DNA of 12,177 nucleotides from an uncultured Lachnospiraceae bacterium (GCA_910585995.1 CAJUGG010000066.1:1-12177); one strand, 5' to 3'. Shown: positions 1-6,420, counted from the first letter of the stretch. Made by a program: numbers and translations. The notes: a model not told the origin generated them from the letters alone.

Positions 1-226
1 AATTGAGAAGGCAGATGCGGAACATGAAAACAGCATCTGCGTTCGCAAGCCCCGGAAGGATTTCTGGGAGCGGGAGCGAGCAGAAGTCCTTCCAGAACCA
101 AGGAATTGAGAAGGCAGATGCGGAACATGAAAACAGCATCTGCGTTCGCAAGCCCCGGAAGGATTTCTGGGAGCGAGAGCGAGCAGAAGTCCTTCCAGAA
201 CCGGGGGTTGAGAAGGCAGATGCGGA
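1..226. repeat. Tandem 103-bp hairpin repeat (two copies plus a fragment)
   Basis: Two copies (1-103 and 104-206) differ only at one base (73 G versus 176 A) and in the last four bases. A third, partial copy carries about the first 20 bases (207-226) and runs into the leader of the next gene. Each full copy can fold two hairpins. The first has 8-bp arms GCAGATGC (11-18) and GCATCTGC (33-40). The second has 13-bp arms at 54-66 and 81-93 with one G-U pair. Both have 14-base loops. The unit length is not a multiple of three, so the same sequence is read in different frames in successive copies, which argues against coding. The partial third copy has only the left arm of the first hairpin. The array may continue left of the window. 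Function unknown; a multicopy intergenic element or structured leader RNA is possible. Confidence 0.9.
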
Positions 227-247
227 ACTATAATAGGAGATGGAAAT

Positions 248-1054
248 ATGAATACTTGGTTAAATCTGGAAGGCAAGACAGTGATTGTAACAGGAGGAGC
301 ATCTGGGATTGGAAAAGCGGTTGCCGAGGAATTTTTACATCAGGGAGCCAATGTGGTGGTTGCGGATATGAGTCCGACAGCACCAGAGATGGAGAATGGC
401 AGTTGTCATTATGTTGTAACAAATGTTACGGATCGTGAGAGCGTGGAACAGATGGTACAGGAGACGGTGGATGCTTATGGGACGGTGGATATCTTAGTCA
501 ACAATGCAGGCATCAATATCCCAAGGCTTCTGGTCGATGATGCCAAGCCTCACGGAGAGTTTGAATTGGATGATGCAGTATTTGACAAGGTAGTCAATGT
601 GAATCTAAAAGGCGTCTATCTGTGTGCACAGGCAGCAGGCCGCGTGATGGTAGAGAAAAAAGAAGGTGTTATCATCAATATGTCTTCAGAGAGCGGCTTA
701 GAGGGCTCCGAAGGACAGAGTATCTATGCGGCGACCAAAAATGCGGTCAACTCTTTCACCAGATCCTGGGCAAAAGAGCTGGGCAGAAAAGGAGTCAGAG
801 TCGTAGGGGTAGCTCCTGGCATTATGGAGGCGACAGGGCTTCGTACGCTTGGATATGAGACTGCACTGGCATATACCAGAGGCATCACCATCGAAGAACT
901 GCGCGCAGGCTACAGCAAGACTTCCACTACTCCTCTTGGACGCTCCGGGAAGCTGTCCGAGGTGGCAGATATGGTATGCTATCTGGGAAGCGAGAAAGCT
1001 TCTTATGTCCATGGTGTGACATTCAATGTGGCAGGCGGCAAGACAAGAGGTTAA
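248..1054 (+). CDS. gutF: Sorbitol-6-phosphate 2-dehydrogenase (SDR family)
   Basis: A cytoplasmic short-chain dehydrogenase of 268 residues that most likely oxidises D-sorbitol 6-phosphate, the product of PTS uptake, to fructose 6-phosphate with NAD+. The cofactor motif TGGASGIG is at 15-22, with Asp40 at the end of strand beta2, as in NAD-preferring enzymes. NNAG is at 85-88. The catalytic residues are Asn117 or Asn119 in the VNVNLKG stretch (alignment needed to choose), Ser147, Tyr160 and Lys164 (YxxxK). The segments SSESGLEGSEGQS and VAPGIMEATGLRT and the C-terminus NVAGGKTRG are hallmarks, as I remember them, of the lactobacillar GutF enzymes. Length is normal. The start is supported by AGGAGA at 235-240, seven bases ahead of the ATG. 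It is followed by a PRD regulator and a glucitol EIIA, which fits the gut operon order gutF-gutR. E. coli calls the equivalent gene srlD. Confidence 0.9.
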   Translation: MNTWLNLEGKTVIVTGGASGIGKAVAEEFLHQGANVVVADMSPTAPEMENGSCHYVVTNVTDRESVEQMVQETVDAYGTVDILVNNAGINIPRLLVDDAKPHGEFELDDAVFDKVVNVNLKGVYLCAQAAGRVMVEKKEGVIINMSSESGLEGSEGQSIYAATKNAVNSFTRSWAKELGRKGVRVVGVAPGIMEATGLRTLGYETALAYTRGITIEELRAGYSKTSTTPLGRSGKLSEVADMVCYLGSEKASYVHGVTFNVAGGKTRG

Positions 1055-1095
1055 TCTCACAGGCAAAGCTGTTCCTTCTCAGTGGGAAATGATAC

Positions 1096-1124
1096 TTTTA
1101 TCCGGGTGTATTTTCTACTATAAT
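1096..1124 (+). promoter_or_regulatory. Possible weak promoter before the PRD regulator
   Basis: In the 102-base gap between the dehydrogenase and regulator genes there is a perfect TATAAT at 1119-1124. A hexamer TTTTAT sits 17 bases upstream and is a poor -35. It would start transcription about 25 bases before the regulator gene. No terminator is evident after the dehydrogenase, so the regulator may also be read from upstream. An activator-dependent promoter would be expected to have a weak -35, but that is inference. Confidence 0.3.
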
Positions 1125-1156
1125 AAATATAAGTAAAACAGAGCGGGGGAAGGAAT

Positions 1157-3070
1157 ATGATGATGTCAAGAACGCCGGACAGCAGAATTGCGCAGATCCT
1201 GGATATTATGGAACTGCGCAAGACTGCTAGGCTGGAAAGTCTGGCAGACAAACTGAATGTGGGCACAAAGACCATCAAAAATGATATTAAGGAATTGAAT
1301 CAACTGTTGGAAGGCAGTGCGTGGATTGAATCTCTGTCGGGAAGGTATGCATTTTTTGTACTGGACGATAAGGAATTTCAGAAGAAGAAATTGATTATTT
1401 ACAGCCAAAATGACTATATGAATTCACCGACGAAACGTTATGGGTATATCCTCAATCGGCTGATGCATCAGGAGGGAGCAGTGCTGATTGACGATCTTGC
1501 CGATGAGATCTGTGTGGGGCGGACAACGATTAATGGAGATCTGAAAAAGCTCAGAGAGATGCTAAAGAGCTATCAGCTTGAGATTGTAGGAAAGCCGAAT
1601 ACAGGTATTCATCTGGAAGGAGAAGAGTTTCAGCTTCGTCTGTTGATCCTGGAACAACTATACGAACAGGTATTCGAGTCTTTTTTGCTGGATGATGATC
1701 TGGACAGTATGGTTCATGGATACTGTCAGGAATATGGTCTGGACTATATGACGACGCAGTATTTTATGCGGTCCTATACCCTGATGATCGACCGGGTACT
1801 GAATGAACATCCCCTAAGCAGTCTTCAGGAAAAATATCATGAATTAGAACAGACCATGGCCTATCGCTTTGCTGAGAAAGTCATTCAGCAGACCATTGAG
1901 ATGTTTCAGGTAAAGATTCCTATGGAAGAGATCTTATTTCTATCCCTTCCCATTGCCGGGATGCGTACTTCTATGAGTCAGGGCAACAAGCAGGCATTGG
2001 AGATCAGTGAAGAAGTGGCGGAACTGGTGGTAAAGATTCTGAACCGGATTGCCTATGACATGAACTTTCATATCTCTCCCACAGATCTGTTAGATGATTT
2101 TGTCTATCATATTAATTTTATGATGAATCGTCTGAAATACCGGTTTTATATCCGGAATTATGCACTTGCAGAGATCAAGGAGAGATATCCCTTGGCTTAC
2201 AAGATGGCAGAGCTTTCTAAAAAGGTGATAGAAGAACAGACAAATCTTATGGTGGTGGATGATGAATTAGGATTTTTGGCATCATATTTCAGTTTGTTTC
2301 TGGAATCCCAGCATTATAAAAATCCAAAGATTTTCCGGGTGGGAATTGTCTGTGCACAGGGGGCGATTGCGGGAAGACTGATCGAGGTGCGGCTTAGAAA
2401 ATTGTTGTCGGATCAGACAGAATTTGAACTGCTCTCAGAGAAGGAAGCAAAAGAACGAGCGGATTTTGATCTGATGATCTCTACTTCCAGGACATACGAA
2501 TCCGATCAGGTATCTGTGATCTATCTGGATGAGATCTTTGATGAAGTGGAAGTGCTCAGGCAGATTGAGCAGTTAAAATATCTGGGACATCTGGATCTGC
2601 CTATCAAGACGGGGTTACATTCTGTGATCGCCACCATCTTAGAGCCGGAACATTTTTATGTATTGGGAAGTGATCCTTCTTACTTGGAGGCCGTGATCCA
2701 TATTGCAGACTGTCTGATTGAGGCAGGCGTGTTAAAGCCGGATTTTAAAGAGGCTTTATTAGAACGGGAAAAAAAGAGCACCATGCTTTTTGACGAGAGG
2801 ATCGGATTTCCGCATCTGCAATATGAAGGAGAGAAGGTCGTACTGGCTGTGGGTGTGGCAAAAAGGACAAGACCTGGCGTGCAGTTTGTGTTGTTTTTGG
2901 CTCTGCCGAAAGCTTCGGAGCTAAATGATCATATTTTGATCCATATTTATAATGAACTGTTAGTGATTTCTTCAGACGAATCACTGGTAGGAGAGATCGC
3001 CAGCTTGCAGTCCGGCAAAGAATTTGTCTTGTATATGATTAAAAATAATGAACGGTTTGAAGATATTTGA
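1157..3070 (+). CDS. PRD-domain PTS regulator of the sorbitol locus (BglG/MtlR-type activator)
   Basis: A 637-residue DNA-binding regulator controlled by PTS phosphorylation, equivalent in position to gutR. Domains in order: helix-turn-helix at about 10-50 (LADKLNVGTKTIKNDI); a second helix-turn-helix at about 95-150 (LADEICVGRTTINGDL); PRD1 at about 185-275; PRD2 at about 285-385; an EIIB-like domain at about 392-480 with Cys399; and a fructose/mannitol-type EIIA domain at about 495-630 with the likely phospho-acceptor His553 (GFPH). His318 in PRD2 is kept. The second conserved His of each PRD appears replaced, by Pro265 in PRD1 and Tyr377 in PRD2. The start is ambiguous, since three ATGs occur in a row (1157, 1160, 1163) behind GGGGGAAGGA; the third has the most usual spacing. 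The stop is 38 bases before the EIIA gene. It probably activates the sorbitol genes when inducer changes its phosphorylation state. Confidence 0.88.
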   Translation: MMMSRTPDSRIAQILDIMELRKTARLESLADKLNVGTKTIKNDIKELNQLLEGSAWIESLSGRYAFFVLDDKEFQKKKLIIYSQNDYMNSPTKRYGYILNRLMHQEGAVLIDDLADEICVGRTTINGDLKKLREMLKSYQLEIVGKPNTGIHLEGEEFQLRLLILEQLYEQVFESFLLDDDLDSMVHGYCQEYGLDYMTTQYFMRSYTLMIDRVLNEHPLSSLQEKYHELEQTMAYRFAEKVIQQTIEMFQVKIPMEEILFLSLPIAGMRTSMSQGNKQALEISEEVAELVVKILNRIAYDMNFHISPTDLLDDFVYHINFMMNRLKYRFYIRNYALAEIKERYPLAYKMAELSKKVIEEQTNLMVVDDELGFLASYFSLFLESQHYKNPKIFRVGIVCAQGAIAGRLIEVRLRKLLSDQTEFELLSEKEAKERADFDLMISTSRTYESDQVSVIYLDEIFDEVEVLRQIEQLKYLGHLDLPIKTGLHSVIATILEPEHFYVLGSDPSYLEAVIHIADCLIEAGVLKPDFKEALLEREKKSTMLFDERIGFPHLQYEGEKVVLAVGVAKRTRPGVQFVLFLALPKASELNDHILIHIYNELLVISSDESLVGEIASLQSGKEFVLYMIKNNERFEDI

Positions 3071-3108
3071 TATATGTAAATAAATGGAAACAGGAGGCGG
3101 CATATAAT

Positions 3109-3468
3109 ATGAATATAATCTATGAAAATAAAATCAAAGGTGTTGGGGATCTTGCTTCGGCTTTTGCAGAGGAGAAGACGATTATCTTATTTGGCGACAG
3201 TGCGCCGGATACGCTGAAAGATTATTGCTACAGCATAGATGTGAAAAAAGCGGATGCTGTGATTGAACAGGGACAGATCTTAGAGATCGATGGAAAATCC
3301 TATCGGATTCTGGTAGTTGGGGATGTGATGCAGAAGAACTTAGAAGCACTTGGACATATTTCCATCCAGTTTAGCGGGGCGAATGACGGACTGCCGGGGA
3401 CGATGGTGGTAGAAGAAGCAGAGGTTCCCGTCTTGCAGATCGGAAGCGTTGTACGTGTGCTGGCATAG
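3109..3468 (+). CDS. srlB: PTS glucitol/sorbitol-specific EIIA component
   Basis: A 119-residue cytosolic EIIA of the glucitol family, which normally passes phosphate from HPr to the sorbitol EIIB. Recognised by NIIYENKIKGVG at the N-terminus, LFGDSAP at 27-33, YCYSIDV at 39-45, VGDVMQKNLEALGHISIQF at 70-88, LPGT at 95-98 and IGSVVRV at 111-117. The ATG at 3109 is preferred over a TTG at 3067 because AGGAGG lies at 3092-3097 and the family is about 120 residues long. In E. coli SrlB, as I recall its annotation, the phosphorylated residue is His43. Here position 43 is Ile and the only histidine is His83 in the conserved LGH. Firmicute homologues may share this, so it need not mean loss of function. 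The TAG stop is followed, in the same frame, by the HPr-like gene. The membrane partners EIIC/EIIB are absent from the window. Confidence 0.88.
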   Translation: MNIIYENKIKGVGDLASAFAEEKTIILFGDSAPDTLKDYCYSIDVKKADAVIEQGQILEIDGKSYRILVVGDVMQKNLEALGHISIQFSGANDGLPGTMVVEEAEVPVLQIGSVVRVLA

Positions 3469-3477
3469 AGAACACAA

Positions 3478-3732
3478 ATGTTAAAAAAGAGGATTCAAGT
3501 GACCGCGGCAGGAGGTATCCATATGGCTGTTGCGGTCGCTCTTAACCAACTGTCAGAGAATAAAGGAGTACATATTTTTCTGAGGGCAGAAAAACGTCTG
3601 GTCAGTGTCAGGGAAGTGGCAAAAGTGCTGGCGCTGAGAGTCCACGCAGAGGAATGGGTGGAAGTCATCGTGGATGATGAACAAGAAGAAGGTATTATGG
3701 AACAGATCGAGAGACTGCTGTGCATGGGTTAG
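3478..3732 (+). CDS. HPr-like phosphocarrier paralogue
   Basis: An 84-residue protein that aligns with Bacillus subtilis HPr without gaps over at least the first 64 residues. His15 (GGIHMAV, 12-18), the phosphate-accepting residue, is present. Arg17 and Pro18 of the usual GIHARPA are Ala17 and Val18. Position 46, the regulatory serine phosphorylated by HPr kinase in Firmicutes, is Glu, and Ile47 and Gly49 of that region are Val and Lys. It is therefore probably not the general HPr of the cell. It more likely serves the linked EIIA and PRD regulator, or senses rather than carries phosphate; that is inference. The start has only a weak GAGA (3468-3471), so translation may be coupled to the upstream gene, whose stop lies nine bases before. 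The stop codon TAG lies in the loop of the operon terminator. Confidence 0.8.
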   Translation: MLKKRIQVTAAGGIHMAVAVALNQLSENKGVHIFLRAEKRLVSVREVAKVLALRVHAEEWVEVIVDDEQEEGIMEQIERLLCMG

Positions 3733-3752
3733 ACCATGGCAGCAGTCTTTTT
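3712..3752 (+). terminator. Intrinsic terminator overlapping the end of the HPr-like gene
   Basis: AGACTGCTG (3712-3720) pairs with CAGCAGTCT (3740-3748), and CATGG (3723-3727) with CCATG (3734-3738) across a small internal bulge. A run of T begins at 3748. The 5' arm is coding sequence for the last codons of the HPr-like gene, and its stop codon at 3730-3732 sits in the loop. This closes the sorbitol transcription unit. Confidence 0.85.
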
Positions 3753-3763
3753 GTCCTGTAGAG

Positions 3764-3792
3764 TTGCAGGAAAAGAAGATACCTATTATAAT
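3764..3792 (+). promoter_or_regulatory. Promoter for the alkylation repair/permease pair
   Basis: TTGCAG at 3764-3769, a 17-base spacer and a perfect TATAAT at 3787-3792, immediately after the sorbitol terminator. Transcription would start near 3799, about 45 bases before the next gene. A minimal reading frame ATG-AGA-AGA-TGA at 3835-3846 overlaps the start of that gene. Confidence 0.75.
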
Positions 3793-3842
3793 GTGTAGCA
3801 TATGATGATTGGCAAAAATAATAAAAGGACTGAAATGAGAAG

Positions 3843-4610
3843 ATGAGAGAAGAGATTAGAACAAAACTCTGTGAGATGAAAGAGGCAAAGTACCAGAAGT
3901 TTTCGGCGGCATTGATTCCCGATATAAAAGAGAGTGTGATGCTGGGCGTGAGGCTTCCAGCGCTTCGTGGATATGCCAAAGAGATTGCAAAGGGAGACTG
4001 GAGAAAGGAGCTTTCTTATGAAGAAGATCTCTACTTTGAGGAGACGATGCTGCGGGGGATGATTCTGGGATATGCTTGTGAAGAAATTGACGAACTTTTT
4101 TCTTATTTAAAGGATTTTATTCCAAGAGTTACTAACTGGTCTGTCTGTGACAGTGTGTGCAGCGGACTGAAGCTGGTGGAGCGGTATCCGGAGAAGACAT
4201 GGGAATTTCTTAAGCCGTATCTGTATGCCAAAGAAGAATATTCGGTTCGGGTGGGGCTGATCATGCTGCTGTATCATTTTGTAAAATTAGGAGAGGGAAA
4301 GGAGAAAATCCCGCGAAAAAGGAAAGTGACTATAAAAGATCTAAAAGGAGAAGAAGAGACAGGAAGGTATCTGGAACCGATTTTAAAGGTGCTTGACCGG
4401 GAATTTACAGAAGGATATTATGCACAGATGGCGGCGGCCTGGCTGCTGGCAGAGTTGTTTGTGGTGTATCCGGCGCGGACGATCCGGGGATTACGCGAGC
4501 TTCGTCTGGACTCATTTACCAGAAAAAAGGCATTGCAGAAGATCCGGGAATCCCGGATTCCGGAGGAAGAAGTCAAAGCATATATCAAGGAGATGGCAAA
4601 TGGAATATAA
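3843..4610 (+). CDS. DNA alkylation repair protein (AlkD-like, HEAT-repeat)
   Basis: A 255-residue all-helical protein of the DNA_alkylation family, related to AlkD glycosylases that remove bulky or positively charged alkyl-purines. The N-terminal helices carry the typical VMLGVRLPALRGYAKEIAK at 32-50. Residues that match the AlkD base-excision site by motif are Trp99 and Asp103 (NWSVCDS, 98-104), Arg136 (YSVRVGL) and Trp200 (AAAWLLAE). A charged insert at about 150-175 (KEKIPRKRKVTIKDLKGEE) lies between the last two and is longer than in compact AlkD proteins. The ATG at 3843 is preceded by AAGGA at 3825-3829, rather far (13 bases), with GAGAAG directly upstream. It overlaps the next gene by 11 bases. 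The family is clear; the substrate is not shown by the sequence. Confidence 0.85.
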   Translation: MREEIRTKLCEMKEAKYQKFSAALIPDIKESVMLGVRLPALRGYAKEIAKGDWRKELSYEEDLYFEETMLRGMILGYACEEIDELFSYLKDFIPRVTNWSVCDSVCSGLKLVERYPEKTWEFLKPYLYAKEEYSVRVGLIMLLYHFVKLGEGKEKIPRKRKVTIKDLKGEEETGRYLEPILKVLDREFTEGYYAQMAAAWLLAELFVVYPARTIRGLRELRLDSFTRKKALQKIRESRIPEEEVKAYIKEMANGI

Positions 4611-5907
4611 CATATACGAACTGATGTTCTTTCTGATCTGCTATTCGTTTTTGGGATGGTGTCTGGAAGTGGCGTATATGGCAGTGCAGACCAGACATTT
4701 TTGCAACCGGGGCTTTTTCAATATGCCACTGAGTCTGTCCTATGGATTTGCCATGGATCTGTTGATCCTGGTGCTGCCTACCTTGGAGGGGGAATATCTG
4801 TTACAGCTGATCGTTCTGTTGGTGGTTGCGTCCACGAGTGCACAGCTGGCAGACGAGGTGTCGGTCAGGGTGACGGGACAGAGGCTCTGGGAGCAGGAAA
4901 AGCGGTCGGTCTATTTTGGAAAACTGACAGGTGTGATCTATGCGCTTTTGATGGGCGGGATTGCACTGCTGATCCTGATCTTTGTACATCCTATGCTGTA
5001 TCTGCTCTGTCAGATGCTTCCTGGACTGTTTTTGCGGGGGATGGTGTGGGTGGTATCAGTATTGCTCTGTCTGGATCTGGCGGCGATCCTCTATACCACA
5101 AGAAAAAGGCCATTTCCAGAGAAGATGCAGTCGCTGTCAGACGAACTAAAAGAACAGAAGAGGAATTTTGGCGGATGGCTGTCTTCGAGGATCTGGAAGC
5201 GTATTGAGAGGGCATATCCTAAGATTCGCGCGATTGGACAAGAAGAGGTCAAAGGACAGGCAGACTGCGTGTTTGCCAAAGGGCTTTGTCTGGACAAGAT
5301 CTTATGGATCTTTTTTATCTGTGCTCTGGGCGGTGACTTGATCGAGACATTCTATGTGAAATGGACGGCAGATATCTGGATGAGCCGTTCCAGCGTGCTC
5401 TATGGGCCTTTTAGTATCGTATGGGGGGTGGGGGCAGCGCTTTTGACGGTACTGCTTCGAAGGTTTGCCAATATGGAAGACCGGTATATCTTTTTAGGGG
5501 GATTTTTTTTAGGAGGGACGTATGAATATCTGTGCAGTGTGTTTACAGAGGTGTTTTTTGGCACAACGTTTTGGGATTACAGCGATATGGCGTTTAATAT
5601 CGGAGGCAGGACGAATCTTTTGTTCTGTATCTTTTGGGGGATCTTGGCACTGGTGTGGGTGAAGATCTGCTATCCGCCTTTGAGCCGGCAGATTGAGCAG
5701 ATCCCTCCGGTGGCCGGAAAAGTGGTGACTTGGGTCTTGGTGGTGCTTATGGGGTGTGATATTGTGATCTCCGGGATGGCGATGGTGCGGTATGTGGAGC
5801 GGACAGAGGGGATAGAGGCACAGAATAAAGTGGAGGAATTTATCGATGTGCAGTATCCAGATGAGATGATTGAGTGGACGTGGCCGAATCTTAGAATGGA
5901 AGAGTGA
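4600..5907 (+). CDS. CmpB-type putative ABC transporter permease (duplicated domain)
   Basis: A 435-residue integral membrane protein of the family annotated as putative ABC transporter permease (ABC_trans_CmpB). Two similar halves are visible. Half one has YSFLGWCLEVAY (15-26), GFFNMPLSLSYGF (38-50) and LWEQEKRSVYFGKLTG (96-111). Half two has ALGGDLIETFY (242-252), SSVLYGPFSIVWGV (264-277) and FWDYSDMAFNIGGRTN (324-339). Hydrophobic stretches at about 5-25, 45-63, 66-82, 108-130, 143-166, 231-250, 268-286, 296-320, 338-356 and 373-397 suggest about ten membrane segments. A charged linker (168-230) separates the halves. The start at 4600 has AAGGAGA at 4587-4593 with normal spacing. It overlaps the alkylation repair gene, so translation is likely coupled. 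No ATPase gene is adjacent and transport has not been shown for the family, so the name is provisional. Confidence 0.78.
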   Translation: MEYNIYELMFFLICYSFLGWCLEVAYMAVQTRHFCNRGFFNMPLSLSYGFAMDLLILVLPTLEGEYLLQLIVLLVVASTSAQLADEVSVRVTGQRLWEQEKRSVYFGKLTGVIYALLMGGIALLILIFVHPMLYLLCQMLPGLFLRGMVWVVSVLLCLDLAAILYTTRKRPFPEKMQSLSDELKEQKRNFGGWLSSRIWKRIERAYPKIRAIGQEEVKGQADCVFAKGLCLDKILWIFFICALGGDLIETFYVKWTADIWMSRSSVLYGPFSIVWGVGAALLTVLLRRFANMEDRYIFLGGFFLGGTYEYLCSVFTEVFFGTTFWDYSDMAFNIGGRTNLLFCIFWGILALVWVKICYPPLSRQIEQIPPVAGKVVTWVLVVLMGCDIVISGMAMVRYVERTEGIEAQNKVEEFIDVQYPDEMIEWTWPNLRMEE

Positions 5908-5944
5908 GTGACGCTCCCAAAAGGTTCCGCCAGGCAGCAGCCCC

Positions 5945-6314
5945 TTGCGGGAGCTGGGATGTGTAGAGCATGGGAAAGGGGGATTGTATTGTGAGGGGAT
6001 ATATCACAGAAATCGGTTTCTTTTGCAGGGGACTCTTACGACTTTTAGTTATTTTGATGTGGGGAAAAATCCATCCATAGAGGAGCCGGAATGTTTTTAT
6101 CATGGGTTTGTATTAGGGCTGATGGTGGAGCTTTCCAATCGGTATGTATTGGTCTCTAACCGAGAGAGCGGGTTTGAGTGTTAAGTCAGCACTAGAATAG
6201 ATAGAACAAAATAAGTACGAGGCCTCTCTGCTTGCCAAAGGCGTGAAAAAAGAGTGCATCCGTAACTATGGATTTGCCTTTCGGGGGAAACAGGTCTTGA
6301 TCGCTTCTTCTTGA
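5945..6314 (+). pseudogene. Decayed AAA-ATPase-like/PD-(D/E)XK nuclease superfamily gene
   Basis: Two pieces of one protein family survive in different frames. The first (recognisable from about 6025 to 6176) reads TFSYFDVGKNPSIEEPE, FYHGFVLGLMVELSNRYVL and SNRESGF, then ends at a TAA (6182-6184). The second (6183-6314) reads KSALE, then an amber codon at 6198-6200, then IEQNKYEASLLAKG and IRNYGFAFRGKQVLI to a TGA. These are the nuclease-domain entrance and the C-terminus of the family of about 500-600 residues that joins an AAA-ATPase-like domain to a PD-(D/E)XK domain. The ATPase part and the stretch that should hold the D and ExK active site, normally following RESGFGRYD, are missing. The break lies near 6176-6183. 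Upstream bases 5908-5960 include the arms GCTCCC and GGGAGC (5913-5918, 5949-5954), perhaps a hairpin after the permease gene, without a T run. Confidence 0.75.
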
Positions 6315-6373
6315 GGTTTTTTAAGATTTATTAAGAATTGGATCGGGGATTTTATGTTATACTGATAGTGATT

Positions 6374-6410
6374 CCTGCGGGTGAGGGGGAGCGCCCCTTA
6401 GGCCCGCAGG
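6374..6410 (-). terminator. GC-rich hairpin after the LUD gene
   Basis: CCTGCGGG (6374-6381) pairs with CCCGCAGG (6403-6410), with an inner stem AGGGG/CCCCT. It lies 10 bases beyond the stop codon of the minus-strand LUD gene, where a terminator would be expected. Neither strand has a T run after the stem, so it is not a canonical intrinsic terminator. It could also be an mRNA 3'-end stabiliser or the start of a plus-strand RNA. Confidence 0.4.
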
Positions 6411-6420
6411 AGGGGAAGGC

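Noticed and set aside
1..226. CRISPR array
   Set aside because: There are only two full units, directly adjacent, without variable spacers, and the unit is far longer than a CRISPR repeat.
208..234. TTGAGA and TATAAT as a promoter for the dehydrogenase
   Set aside because: The spacer is only 15 bases, and transcription would start at or after the ribosome binding site at 235-240, leaving the gene without one.
3..438. Open frames running through the tandem repeats
   Set aside because: The 103-base unit shifts frame with each copy, so the same peptide is merely repeated in different frames; composition is not protein-like and the dehydrogenase gene overlaps the second one.
3067..3108. TTG at 3067 as the start of the glucitol EIIA
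   Set aside because: It has no ribosome site and adds 14 residues foreign to the family; the ATG at 3109 has AGGAGG at the right distance.
4393..4599. N-terminal extension of the CmpB-type protein to 4393
   Set aside because: The added 69 residues lie in an alternative frame of the alkylation repair gene and are rich in Arg and Trp; the ATG at 4600 has an excellent ribosome site.
5908..5960. Terminator after the CmpB-type gene
   Set aside because: Arms GCTCCC and GGGAGC and an inner AAGG/CCTT can pair, but the loop is large and no T run follows.
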